The notes: generated from the letters alone by a model not told the origin. DNA of 9,248 nucleotides from Methylococcaceae bacterium (GCA_947505055.1 CANNLO010000172.1:1-9248); one strand, 5' to 3'; positions 1 to 7,112 are shown, numbered from the stretch's first letter. Made by a program: numbers and translations.

Positions 1-995
1 AGTTCTGTTGCGGGCACTTCTGCGGTACAGATCAATTTGACTTTATGTTCGTATAGGGCATCAATCAACGTTACAAAGCGTTTAGCCTCGTTACACTTTT
101 CTTTATTCATTTTGGGAATGCCAGCCAATATTACAATGTCGAAGCGGTTACCTATTTCTAGATAATCGGCGGGTCCCAGGGCATTCATACAAAGCTCCTC
201 AAAGGAAGACAATACAACATTGCCATGAATTGCAGATAACACTACCTTTCTACCCAAAACCTCGACAATGCCTGGTTTAAGCGGGGCAAATTGCGTAAAT
301 TCGTTAAAACTTAGCCGCACAAATTTTACAGCCTGTTCATTTAGCGGGTAGTGATATGTGGATTTTAAGGCATGCAAATGACTGAGCCGATAATCCTGGG
401 CGGCAACCAGTTCTATGACATCGGCTTTTTCTTGCAGCAGCCTGATAAAAGGCAGAAATAACTCTCTTTGCAAACCGGCATGATAAAGTTGCTTGGGATG
501 GCAGTTGGAAGTGATCACCACCACAATGCCAAGCTCAAAGAGCCGGTTAAAAAGCCGAACCAGAATCATCGCATCGGCAATGTCAGAAACATGAAACTCA
601 TCAAAACACAGCAGCAGTTCTGAAGCTCTGATATGTTTTGCCAGTGCTAAAATGGCATCGGTATTGTTATATTGACGCCATTGATGAATATAGGCATGAA
701 CTTCAAGCATAAACGCATGAAAATGGACGCGTCTTTTTTGAGTGATGGGACAGGCTTCATAAAACAAATCCATTAACATCGATTTGCCACGCCCAACATG
801 GCCAAAGAGATATAAACTTTGGCAGGTTTCGGGTTGTGTTAAAAATAATTTCTGCAGCGTTGATTTTTGACTATATTCATGAGCCGAACTCAGCTTATCA
901 AGCAGGATTTGCAATTGCTCCAGTGCAATAATTTGGTTTTCTTCGTACTGAAGTTGTCCTTGCGTTACCAAAGCGTTATAGCGGTTTTTTAGCAA
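1..995 (-). CDS. zapE: ZapE/AFG1-like P-loop ATPase, C-terminus cut by window edge
   Basis: ATPase of the AFG1/ZapE family; in E. coli ZapE acts at the division ring under stress, and mitochondrial AFG1 is linked to protein quality control. I read 331 uninterrupted codons from a TTG at 995. Walker A is GHVGRGKS (residues 65-72, His where most members have Gly). The family block FHAFMLEVH is at 92-100. Walker B LLLCFDE (127-133) runs into FHVSDIADAM. A sensor-like VVVITSN and the ERFD-type region DYLEIGNRFD follow. E. coli ZapE is 375 aa, so roughly 45 residues lie beyond position 1. The start is uncertain: an in-frame TAG lies at 1005-1007 and no ATG follows it before the conserved RYNALVTQGQ, leaving TTG (weak AGG eight bases upstream) or a frameshift from an upstream ATG. 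Family assignment is firm; the division role is inferred from homology. Confidence 0.88.
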   Translation of the reverse strand, partial: MLKNRYNALVTQGQLQYEENQIIALEQLQILLDKLSSAHEYSQKSTLQKLFLTQPETCQSLYLFGHVGRGKSMLMDLFYEACPITQKRRVHFHAFMLEVHAYIHQWRQYNNTDAILALAKHIRASELLLCFDEFHVSDIADAMILVRLFNRLFELGIVVVITSNCHPKQLYHAGLQRELFLPFIRLLQEKADVIELVAAQDYRLSHLHALKSTYHYPLNEQAVKFVRLSFNEFTQFAPLKPGIVEVLGRKVVLSAIHGNVVLSSFEELCMNALGPADYLEIGNRFDIVILAGIPKMNKEKCNEAKRFVTLIDALYEHKVKLICTAEVPATE

Positions 996-1103
996 GTCGG
1001 ATGCCTAAAGGAGTTTTGTGGGTCATGTTTCATTATAAAGCTAGCCATGAATTATTGCTTTCAAAGTAAATATCGGGGCCTTATATACGCTAAAACTTGA
1101 GTG

Positions 1104-1109
1104 ATTATA
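1104..1109 (-). promoter_or_regulatory. Candidate -10 box (TATAAT) for the zapE-like gene
   Basis: A perfect TATAAT on the minus strand, about 110 bases upstream of the TTG at 995 and 60-80 bases upstream of the out-of-frame ATGs at 1048, 1033 and 1026. No good TTGACA-like -35 is visible at 16-18 bp spacing. A transcript starting here would include those upstream ATGs, which bears on where translation begins. Confidence 0.35.
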
Positions 1110-1312
1110 ACCTGTTTTTGCTTGATGAATCTTTAGGGTGTTATAGAGCCATAAGAATTCTCTGCTTCATGGCTCAGCTTTTGATGATGAATGGTAATAA
1201 TGTAAGTCAAACATTACCTGATAATCAGGTGAAGTCTTGGTGTATTTTAGCCTTTTCGACATAAAGCCCAAATACTTTTGTAATAAAAGATAACAGCTTG
1301 TTAAAAGCTATT

Positions 1313-1341
1313 TGAGGTTAACAGGCATAGTGTTATCCTCA
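1313..1341. repeat. Imperfect inverted repeat (11-bp arms, 7-base loop)
   Basis: Arms TGAGGTTAACA and TGTTATCCTCA pair at 10 of 11 positions around the loop GGCATAG. No T-run follows on the plus strand, so it does not look like a standard terminator. It could be an operator, a structured RNA element, or a chance dyad in AT-rich DNA. Confidence 0.4.
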
Positions 1342-1745
1342 GTCACTTTAAGTAAGCAGCGACTTATAATGGCTTTAATATTAACAAAACCCACTTTTAA
1401 TAGCTCATTAATTTACATTTTTAGATCAATTTCTTGCATATTGTTACCTTTAAGCTAGTATTTTAAAATAGCATTGAGATGCGGCTTCGTTTATTTTAAT
1501 CAAGAATTTACGATTGCCTTCGATTTGCTAGATAAATGATGCCTTATAGGGTTACCTGTTTAACATTCTTTTAGAATAATTTTTTGAATATTTAAGAGTA
1601 TGACAACGCTATTTTACAATGATCAAACTAAGGCATAAATTATGATTCAATATGTCAAATGTTCGTAAAAAGCTTCAGGTGTTTACGTATAACCAAGAGA
1701 ATTAAGAGTAACCAAACTTTACTGTCAGTTGATAAACGCTAACAA

Positions 1746-1907
1746 ATGCAACTGCTATTACCCTGGTATCAGAAGAATAAAGCACTTAAACAAGTCGAGA
1801 CCCAGTTGGTCGAAAGAAATCTTCGCACTTGTCTTGAATGCAGAATTGAGTTTAATAACTTGAAAAAGTTGGCCGAAACTTTGTTAGGAGTAATGATGCT
1901 GCCATGA
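1746..1907 (+). pseudogene. Truncated zinc-finger anti-sigma-like ORF (53 aa)
   Basis: Not recognised as a complete gene. The 53 codons start at ATG 1746, directly after an in-frame TAA at 1740-1742. They read MQLLLPWYQKNKAL, then a predicted helix, then NLRTCLECR (residues 25-33), then a second helix. This matches the LLPWYVNGTL...H-x3-C-x2-C layout of putative zinc-finger anti-sigma (zf-HC2/ZAS) proteins, where the His is a zinc ligand. Here that position is Asn (codon AAT, one base from CAT), while both Cys remain. Full-length relatives normally continue to a membrane helix and periplasmic domain, both absent. Its stop overlaps the next gene's start as ATGA, so translation of the two could be coupled. 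No good ribosome binding site precedes ATG 1746. It may be a remnant, or a small soluble protein still in use. Confidence 0.45.
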
Positions 1908-2422
1908 AATCTCTTCGTCTTATCTTGTTAGTTTTTCTAATTAAATTATTAAACGGCTGCGCGAATACATCTGATGTTTATCATTTGGGTGATAGTGGAA
2001 CTATTTTTGATCGTCGCTTATTAGTTACTTTTGTAGATCGAACGATTGACCGTAAGTTGCCTGCTAATACTCAGGAAGGCTATCGGAGTCGAGGGTTATA
2101 TAATAATTCTGGTTGGAGTGAACGTGTTGCGAATCAACTGGCTGATCGCTATCATTTACAGTACATTACCCAATGGCCGGTAACTTCAATGGGTGTGAGT
2201 TGTGTTGTTTATGATGTACCCAAGGATTTTCAATTGCGGGAGGTGATGACAGAAATACAAAAAGATCCTCTAGTTTCCGTGGTTCAGCAAATGCATAATT
2301 TCGAGGCATTTTGGAGTAACGAACAATCTTCACCGGTTAGAGCTGAAGGATTCGCAGCTAGGCAATCCAACATTTCAGGACACACCAATGGTGGTTTGCT
2401 GTCGCTAAACCTACTTAACTGA
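1904..2422 (+). CDS. Putative lipoprotein resembling a stand-alone S8 peptidase prodomain
   Basis: 172 aa. Residues 1-19 form a basic then hydrophobic signal sequence ending in a lipobox-like L-N-G-C with Cys19 as the likely lipidation site; a Lys at 14 interrupts the hydrophobic core. Residues about 35-135 (RRLLVTFVDRTID, the SERVANQLADRYHL helix, QWPVTSMGVSCVVYDVP, then DPLVSVVQQMHNF) resemble the N-terminal prodomain that precedes the catalytic domain in a group of proteobacterial S8 peptidases, as I remember that family. No catalytic Asp/His/Ser domain follows: after residue 140 the protein is a short low-complexity tail and stops. The start is set by TAGGAG at 1885-1890 and the ATGA overlap with the anti-sigma-like ORF. 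It could be a decayed protease gene or a free prodomain acting as inhibitor or chaperone. The frame itself is intact. Confidence 0.7.
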   Translation: MKSLRLILLVFLIKLLNGCANTSDVYHLGDSGTIFDRRLLVTFVDRTIDRKLPANTQEGYRSRGLYNNSGWSERVANQLADRYHLQYITQWPVTSMGVSCVVYDVPKDFQLREVMTEIQKDPLVSVVQQMHNFEAFWSNEQSSPVRAEGFAARQSNISGHTNGGLLSLNLLN

Positions 2423-2541
2423 TGTTAATACAACGCCTGTCAGGTCTGTATTGACAGTGAAACAGGAACTGCTGTTTTGTATTGGGACATTTTTAAGGTT
2501 TAACCTCAAGTTTGAGCGATTTAATAGCGCCATTCAGTCTT

Positions 2542-2625
2542 CCAATGGGGCTATTAGAACACCCAGTGGGGCCATTGGATGTTCCAGTGGTCCCACTGGG
2601 ACATCCAGTAAATCATGAACCTCTA
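2542..2625. repeat. 21-bp tandem repeat array of CCANTGG dyads
   Basis: Four consecutive 21-base units start at 2542, 2563, 2584 and 2605. Each is built as CCARTGG, two bases, CCAYTGG, then five variable bases. Units 2 (CCAGTGGGGCCATTGG) and 3 (CCAGTGGTCCCACTGG) keep both half-sites, unit 1 has a decayed right half (CTATTAG), and unit 4 keeps only CCAGT. Because each unit is self-complementary, unit 3 with its flanks folds into a 14-bp stem (2577-2606) with one G-T wobble and a two-base loop. The 21-base period is two helical turns, placing all dyads on one face of the DNA. Confidence 0.75.
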
Positions 2626-2658
2626 CATGCCTTGATAGCTATGGCCTGCAGCCATTCC

Positions 2659-2696
2659 TACCGAGTCTTCCAATGGCGCCATTGGAAGACTCGGTA
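2659..2696. repeat. Perfect 38-bp palindrome
   Basis: The left arm is TACCGAGTCTTCCAATGGC and the right arm is its exact reverse complement, with no spacer. Its centre, CCAATGGCGCCATTGG, is the same dyad as the units of the tandem array about 35 bases to the left. The string AGTCTTCCAATGG also occurs at 2536-2548, at the left edge of the array. No T-run follows on either strand, which argues against an ordinary intrinsic terminator. It could extrude as a cruciform or form a strong RNA hairpin. Confidence 0.8.
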
Positions 2697-2876
2697 ACGC
2701 TATTACGCTGATAAAAAAGTACAATGAAAGATCGACTTATCAAATTCCATTATCGACCTTGTTTATCCGTTGTACCAACAGGAATAGTCAGACCAACAAC
2801 AGTGCTTTATTAAATTGCTACGACGCTATTGGGTTTGTTAATGGAAGGATTTTTTTTCCCAAAAAAACAGAGCTAG

Positions 2877-2952
2877 GTAGGGTTGGCAGCGCTTTTCTGC
2901 CCGCCGCTTTTGTCGTCATATGGTGGGCAAACGATGAAGCTGTTTGCCCTAC
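2877..2952. repeat. GTAGGG...CCCTAC twin-hairpin element (REP-like)
   Basis: A 76-base element bounded by GTAGGG (2877-2882) and its complement CCCTAC (2947-2952). It holds two hairpins in tandem: an imperfect one, GGTTGGCAG against CTGCCCGCC, and a perfect 8-bp one, GGGCAAAC (2925-2932) against GTTTGCCC (2942-2949), with a 9-base loop. Paired hairpins with this GTAGGG/GGGCAAAC style resemble dispersed REP or BIME-like repeats seen in many proteobacterial genomes. On the minus strand it lies downstream of acnB, and a 7-T run follows about ten bases after it, so it may also terminate or stabilise the acnB transcript. Confidence 0.55.
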
Positions 2953-3032
2953 ATGACTGCCGATGCAAGGAGGCACATCGATTCGCTTCACTTTGTTTGG
3001 CACATCTTATCTTGCTAAAAATAATTATTGGG

Positions 3033-5588
3033 TTATTGATAAGCCGTCATTTTGTCAAAATTGAGGTAACGATAAGTATCTTCGGCAGTTTCGTTAATCT
3101 GATTGGCATACTGCATATATTCTTCAAAACTGGGTATTTTGCCCAGCAGGGAACAGACAGCGGCTAGTTCGGCAGAAGATAAATAAACGTTGGCGCCATT
3201 GCCTAGCCGGTTAGGGAAATTTCTTGTCGAAGTAGAAACAACGGTAGAGTTTTCATCCACTCGTGCCTGATTACCCATGCATAAAGAGCAACCCGGCATT
3301 TCAGTCCGGGCGCCGGCCTGTTCAAATGTATTGTAATAACCTTCTTCAGTTAATTGGGATTGATCCATTTTGGTTGGTGGTGCAATCCATAAACGGGTCG
3401 GCAATTCGCCTTGGTTTCCTTGTGCTGCATGAGAATTTAATAGTTTACCGGCGGCGCGGAAATGGCCGATATTGGTCATACAGGAGCCCAAAAAGACTTC
3501 GTCAATTTTGGTTCCGGCGACAGCGGAGAGGGTTTTAATGTCATCCGGGTCATTGGGGCAAGCCAATAGCGGCTCTTTGATTTCATTCATATCAATTTCA
3601 ATGATTTCAAAGTATTCGGCATCGGTATCCGCTTCCAGCAAGACCGGGTTGGCCAGCCAATCAGTCATGCTGGCAATTCTGCGTTCTATTGTACGTCCAT
3701 CGCCATAACCTTCGCTTATCATCCATTTTAATAGCGTGATATTTGAATTGAGATATTCGCGAATCGGTGCTTCATTTAAACGCACAGTACAACCGCCGGC
3801 AGAGCGTTCCGCTGAGGCATCGGATAATTCAAACGCCTGTTCCACTTTTAAATCCGGTAAGCCTTCTATTTCCAGAATGCGGCCTGAGAAGACGTTTTTC
3901 TTGCCCTGTTTTTCAACGGTTAACAAGTCGCGCTGTATTGCGACATAAGGTATGGCATTAACTAGATCGCGTAAAGTGATGCCGGGCTGCATTGTGCCGG
4001 TAAATCTAACCAGGACTGATTCCGGCATATCCAGTGGCATGACGCCAGTTGCCGCGGCAAAGGCGACCAAACCGGAACCAGCGGGAAATGAAATGCCGAT
4101 CGGGAAACGGGTATGTGAATCGCCACCGGTGCCAACGGTATCCGGTAACAACATCCGGTTTAACCAAGAATGGATAATGCCATCGCCGGGGCGTAAGGAA
4201 ACACCGCCGCGATTCATGATAAAGTCCGGTAAAGTATGTTGCATGGTAACGTCCACAGGCTTGGGATAGGCCGCCGTATGACAGAACGATTGCAAGACCA
4301 GATCGGCAGAAAAACCAAGGCATGCCAGATCTTTCAGTTCATCGCGGGTCATGGGGCCGGTGGTATCCTGCGAACCGACCGTGGTCATATGTGGTTCGCA
4401 ATAGGTATTTGGACGAACTCCTGTAACGCCACAGGCCTGGCCAACCATTTTTTGTGCGAGCGTATAACCTTTACCGCTGTCTTCAGCGTTAACCGGACGA
4501 CAAAAAACCGTCGAAGCAGCCAGTCCCAAGGCTTTGCGGGCGCGATCGGCTAAACCGCGACCAATAATTAATGGAATACGGCCACCGGCGCGCACTTCAT
4601 CGAGAATAACTTCAGTTTTTAATTCAAACTTGCTGATCAGTTCGTCGCTGGCGTGGCGTTTAACTTCGCCTTGATAAGGATAGATATCGATAACATCGCC
4701 CATCGCCAAGTTGCTGACATCACATTCAAAGGGCAGGGCGCCGGAATCTTCCATAGTGTTAAAGAAAATCGGTGCGATTTTACTGCCGATACAAACGCCG
4801 CCTTCGCGCTTGTTGGGAATATAGGGAATGTCATTGCCCATGAACCATAATACCGAATTGGTCGCCGATTTACGTGACGAGCCGGTTCCAACTACATCAC
4901 CAACGTAAGCAACCGGAAAACCTTTTTGCTTGAGTTCAGTAATTTGTTGTTCTGCGTTAGTAATGCCTACACGCGGAATTTTGAGCATGGCTTTGGCATG
5001 TAGCGGAATATCAGGCCGTGACCAGGCGTCGGGAGCCGGTGACAAATCATCGGTATTGGTTTCGCCGGTGACTTTAAAAACGGTAACGGTCAGTTTTTCG
5101 GGTACTTTGGGTTTGCTGGTATACCATTCGGCTTCGGCCCAAGAATTAAGCACCTGTTTTGCATACAGATTACCCGCTTCAGCTTTTTGCTGGACATCAT
5201 GGAAAGCGTCAAAGATCAGCAAGGTATGCGAAAGGGCTATAGCGGCGATAGGGGCTAAGAGTTCGTTATCGAGTAAGTCGATTAACGGTGCAATATTATA
5301 ACCGCCGAGCATGGTGCCCAGTAATTCGGTTGCCCGTGCTGCATCAAGAATCGGGGAGCTGATTTCGCTTTTAGCGATAGCGGCCAAAAAGCCGGCTTTT
5401 ACATAGGCGGCCTCATCAACGCCGGCAGGAACGCGGTTAGCCAGTAAATCAAGAATAAATTCTTGTTCTCCGGCTGGGGGGTGTTTAATCAGCTCAACCA
5501 GCGCTGCGACTTGTTCAGCCTCAAGCGGCTTGGGCACTATGCCTTCAGCGGCACGTTCTGCTACATGTTTACGGTAGTTTTCTAGCAT
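3033..5588 (-). CDS. acnB: Aconitate hydratase B (bifunctional with 2-methylisocitrate dehydratase)
   Basis: Cytoplasmic [4Fe-4S] enzyme interconverting citrate and isocitrate through cis-aconitate; AcnB enzymes also act on 2-methylisocitrate. The 851 aa compare with 865 in E. coli. The AcnB-specific order is visible: an N-terminal HEAT-like helical domain (about 1-160), then the swivel domain with GSSRKSATN (236-244), then the three-part catalytic core. The cluster ligands are Cys703 ([10 protein letters not shown]), Cys767 and Cys770 (GCSLCMGN). GGDSHTRFP is also present. ATG 5588 is supported by AGGA at 5596-5599 and by the family N-terminus [16 protein letters not shown]. It lies 299 bases downstream of the NAD-type isocitrate dehydrogenase gene on the same strand, but with its own promoter-like sequence and an intervening hairpin, so it is probably not simply an operon partner. 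Confidence 0.98.
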   Translation of the reverse strand: MLENYRKHVAERAAEGIVPKPLEAEQVAALVELIKHPPAGEQEFILDLLANRVPAGVDEAAYVKAGFLAAIAKSEISSPILDAARATELLGTMLGGYNIAPLIDLLDNELLAPIAAIALSHTLLIFDAFHDVQQKAEAGNLYAKQVLNSWAEAEWYTSKPKVPEKLTVTVFKVTGETNTDDLSPAPDAWSRPDIPLHAKAMLKIPRVGITNAEQQITELKQKGFPVAYVGDVVGTGSSRKSATNSVLWFMGNDIPYIPNKREGGVCIGSKIAPIFFNTMEDSGALPFECDVSNLAMGDVIDIYPYQGEVKRHASDELISKFELKTEVILDEVRAGGRIPLIIGRGLADRARKALGLAASTVFCRPVNAEDSGKGYTLAQKMVGQACGVTGVRPNTYCEPHMTTVGSQDTTGPMTRDELKDLACLGFSADLVLQSFCHTAAYPKPVDVTMQHTLPDFIMNRGGVSLRPGDGIIHSWLNRMLLPDTVGTGGDSHTRFPIGISFPAGSGLVAFAAATGVMPLDMPESVLVRFTGTMQPGITLRDLVNAIPYVAIQRDLLTVEKQGKKNVFSGRILEIEGLPDLKVEQAFELSDASAERSAGGCTVRLNEAPIREYLNSNITLLKWMISEGYGDGRTIERRIASMTDWLANPVLLEADTDAEYFEIIEIDMNEIKEPLLACPNDPDDIKTLSAVAGTKIDEVFLGSCMTNIGHFRAAGKLLNSHAAQGNQGELPTRLWIAPPTKMDQSQLTEEGYYNTFEQAGARTEMPGCSLCMGNQARVDENSTVVSTSTRNFPNRLGNGANVYLSSAELAAVCSLLGKIPSFEEYMQYANQINETAEDTYRYLNFDKMTAYQ

Positions 5589-5624
5589 GGGGAATTCCTG
5601 AAAGATAGTTTAAATGGGGGGCAA

Positions 5625-5630
5625 ATTATA
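5625..5630 (-). promoter_or_regulatory. Candidate acnB -10 box (TATAAT)
   Basis: A perfect TATAAT on the minus strand 36 bases upstream of the acnB start codon. The -35 region at 16-18 bp spacing (around 5647-5654) is poor, which suggests dependence on an activator. A transcription start near 5618 would put the centre of the inverted repeat at 5670-5691 about 62 bases upstream. Confidence 0.45.
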
Positions 5631-5669
5631 GTTCCCTCGCTTTAGAAACGATGAAAGCATCTGTCATAA

Positions 5670-5691
5670 AGTACAAACCCAAGTTTGTACT
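5670..5691. promoter_or_regulatory. Perfect inverted repeat upstream of acnB, candidate operator
   Basis: AGTACAAAC and GTTTGTACT are exact reverse complements separated by CCAA. A further TACAAAC half-site occurs at 5710-5716. The position upstream of a promoter with a good -10 and a weak -35 fits an activator site. The regulator is unknown. Confidence 0.5.
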
Positions 5692-5755
5692 CCAGACGTT
5701 GATATGTAATACAAACATTAACCGTTGAGGATTTTTGAATATACGAAAGAGCCCA

Positions 5756-5794
5756 AAGGTTGGGTTAGGGTTAGCGATAGCGTAACCCAACCTT
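5756..5794. repeat. GGTTGGGTTA-type hairpin between the NAD-type IDH gene and acnB
   Basis: AAGGTTGGGTTA (5756-5767) pairs perfectly over 12 bp with TAACCCAACCTT (5783-5794), enclosing GGGTTAGCGATAGCG. The six bases GGGTTA are duplicated in tandem (5762-5767 and 5768-5773), so the right arm could pair with either copy. This resembles a dispersed GGTTGGGTTAGCG...CGTAACCCAACC repeat that I recall from many bacterial genomes. It could block read-through from the dehydrogenase gene into acnB or protect the upstream mRNA's 3' end. Confidence 0.6.
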
Positions 5795-5887
5795 GATAAG
5801 CAGTTTTTCGCTAATTAAAAATTCAATATCTTAACAATTCATGCAAAGTTAAGAATACTTTCACCTGGTTTTCGTGGGATCGAAGAA

Positions 5888-6901
5888 TTACTTCATCGCC
5901 TCAATAATCGCATTGCCCATTTCAATAGTTCCGCAAGTTGATTGCGGATTAAGATCGGGCGTGACAAATTTTCCTTCGTTGACCACTTTTTCAACGGCCG
6001 TTTTTATTTTCGCTGCGGCTTCGTGTTCGCCAAGATAATCCAGCATCATTACGCCAGCCATGATAACGGCAGTAGGATTTGCCAGGTTTTTGCCGGTGAT
6101 GTCGGGTGCGCTGCCATGAACAGCCTCAAACAAGGCAGCATCATTACCGATATTGGCGCCTGGAATCAAGCCCAAGCCGCCTACCAATCCTGCGGTCAAA
6201 TCGGACAAAATATCGCCGAACATATTGGTACAAACGATAACATCATACTGAGACGGGTCCATAACCATGTGCATACAGGCTGCATCAATAATTTTTTCGT
6301 CAAATTGAATGTCGGGATAGCGTGCTGCAGTTTCTCTAGCGACATCCAAAAATAGTCCTTGTGTGAATTTTAAAATATTGGCTTTATGGCAAACGGTGAC
6401 TTTTTTACGATTGTTGTCGCGTGCATATTTAAAAGCATATTCGATTACGCGTTCCGAACCGGCTCGGGTAACAACAGCCAGGCTTTCTGCGATGTCTTTT
6501 TTAGGGGTCAGATAATGCTCAAGTCCCGCATACAGTCCTTCGGTATTTTCCCGGACGATAACAATGTCAACGTCGTCGTAACGGGTTTTTACGCCTGGCC
6601 AGCTTTTAGCGGGCCGGATATTGGCATACAGTTCATACTTTTGGCGCAAGGCCACGTTGATGCTTCTAAAGCCAGAGCCACCAACACCCGTGGTTAAAGG
6701 GCCTTTAAAGGCCAGGCGGGTTTTATCAATTGAGGCCATTGTTTCATCCGGCAGCGGTGTGCCAAATTTTTCAAAAGCGGCCATGCCGGCATGTGCTTCT
6801 TCCCACTGAATTTTTACGCCCGATGCGTCAATTACTTTGACAGCTTCATTCATTATTGATGGACCAATACCATCACCTTTTATCAATGTAACTATATGCA
6901 T
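5888..6901 (-). CDS. NAD-type isocitrate dehydrogenase, IDH3-like (337 aa)
   Basis: Oxidative decarboxylation of isocitrate to 2-oxoglutarate, in the cytoplasm. The length and sequence resemble mitochondrial IDH3 alpha subunits rather than E. coli Icd. The isocitrate-binding loop is GFRSINVALRQ with Ser80, Asn82 and Arg86; Arg96 and Arg117 complete the carboxylate-binding set. Catalytic Tyr124 and Lys173 and metal-binding Asp206, Asp230 and Asp234 are all present. The cofactor loop is HGSAPDI (262-268): Asp267 and Ile268 in place of Lys-Tyr indicate NAD. The Ser-x-Asn loop argues against 3-isopropylmalate dehydrogenase. The start is ATG 6901, with GGAG six bases upstream. It is divergent from icd and upstream of acnB. 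Reaction is confident; cofactor is inferred from residues; homoisocitrate activity is not excluded. Confidence 0.9.
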   Translation of the reverse strand: MHIVTLIKGDGIGPSIMNEAVKVIDASGVKIQWEEAHAGMAAFEKFGTPLPDETMASIDKTRLAFKGPLTTGVGGSGFRSINVALRQKYELYANIRPAKSWPGVKTRYDDVDIVIVRENTEGLYAGLEHYLTPKKDIAESLAVVTRAGSERVIEYAFKYARDNNRKKVTVCHKANILKFTQGLFLDVARETAARYPDIQFDEKIIDAACMHMVMDPSQYDVIVCTNMFGDILSDLTAGLVGGLGLIPGANIGNDAALFEAVHGSAPDITGKNLANPTAVIMAGVMMLDYLGEHEAAAKIKTAVEKVVNEGKFVTPDLNPQSTCGTIEMGNAIIEAMK

Positions 6902-6937
6902 TTACTTCTCCATGGGTTAAAAAAAGCTGTTTTATCA

Positions 6938-6943
6938 ATTATA
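6938..6943 (-). promoter_or_regulatory. Candidate -10 box (TATAAT) for the NAD-type IDH gene
   Basis: A perfect TATAAT on the minus strand, 36 bases upstream of the start codon, the same distance as the candidate acnB -10 box from its own ATG. No clear -35 is present at normal spacing. Confidence 0.4.
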
Positions 6944-6986
6944 GTGCCATAAGCCTGTATTTATCCAGTCTTGGAGGTTAAAAGGT

Positions 6987-7017
6987 ACAAATCACTTTGC
7001 ATTTGTTATGATGCAAA
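6987..7017. promoter_or_regulatory. Overlapping inverted repeats in the divergent IDH intergenic region
   Basis: Two dyads share bases: ACAAAT (6987-6992) with ATTTGT (7001-7006), and TTTGCAT (6996-7002) with ATGCAAA (7011-7017). The first, preceded by T, repeats the TACAAA half-site of the acnB inverted repeat. In a 211-base gap between two divergent starts, this is the best place for a shared operator. Which dyad matters, if either, cannot be told from sequence alone. Confidence 0.35.
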
Positions 7018-7112
7018 AAGTCCGTGGAGACATCGCCTATGCGCCTAATGTTGGTGCGGTGCGACGTCGCTACCTTATGCTGCATATTTTGTGTTATTTA
7101 TAAGGAGATGTT

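Larger units (their letters stand above)
1049..1745. other. AT-rich intergenic stretch without a recognisable gene
   Basis: About 700 bases, strongly AT-rich, with stops frequent in the stretches I read and no protein I can recognise. It holds the candidate zapE -10 box, a dyad GAGCCAT (1146-1152) / ATGGCTC (1169-1175) and a stronger hairpin at 1313-1341. If the genes at 1746-2422 descend from a sigma/anti-sigma/protease locus, an ECF sigma gene would be expected here, but I saw no sigma-like reading frame. Confidence 0.5.
2423..3032. other. Repeat-rich intergenic region between the prodomain gene and acnB
   Basis: About 610 bases without a supportable gene, lying between convergent genes. 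It contains a short dyad CTGTCA/TGACAG near 2438-2458, a weak AAACAG/CTGTTT stem (2460-2477) that might end transcription of the lipoprotein gene, the 21-bp CCANTGG array, a 38-bp perfect palindrome, adjacent T and A runs near 2850-2868, and a twin-hairpin element. Short reading frames here are set by the repeats and lack ribosome binding sites. Confidence 0.6.

Noticed and set aside
2542..2696. Possible CRISPR array
   Set aside because: The units are contiguous 21-mers without unique spacers of constant length, the repeats are degenerate, and no cas-like gene is present.
2512..2697. 61-aa plus-strand reading frame with 7-residue repeats (PVGPLDV, PVVPLGH)
   Set aside because: It starts at TTG without a ribosome binding site, and its repeats follow from the 21-bp DNA repeat and palindrome rather than from protein selection.
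2759..3167. Short frames on both strands over the twin hairpin and acnB 3' end
   Set aside because: No ribosome binding sites, no recognisable protein, and they overlap hairpins or the acnB coding strand.
3263..5301. Many 60-120 aa frames antisense or out of frame within acnB
   Set aside because: Shadows of a well-conserved 851-aa enzyme; none resembles a protein or has its own start signals.
5888..6901. 3-isopropylmalate or tartrate dehydrogenase instead of isocitrate dehydrogenase
   Set aside because: The Ser-x-Asn-x3-Arg substrate loop (SINVALR), similarity to IDH3 and the acnB/icd neighbourhood favour isocitrate; leucine-pathway genes are absent.
7018..7085. Small RNA or riboswitch in the icd leader
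   Set aside because: Only a 5-bp stem with a wobble pair is visible; no known riboswitch pattern can be matched.
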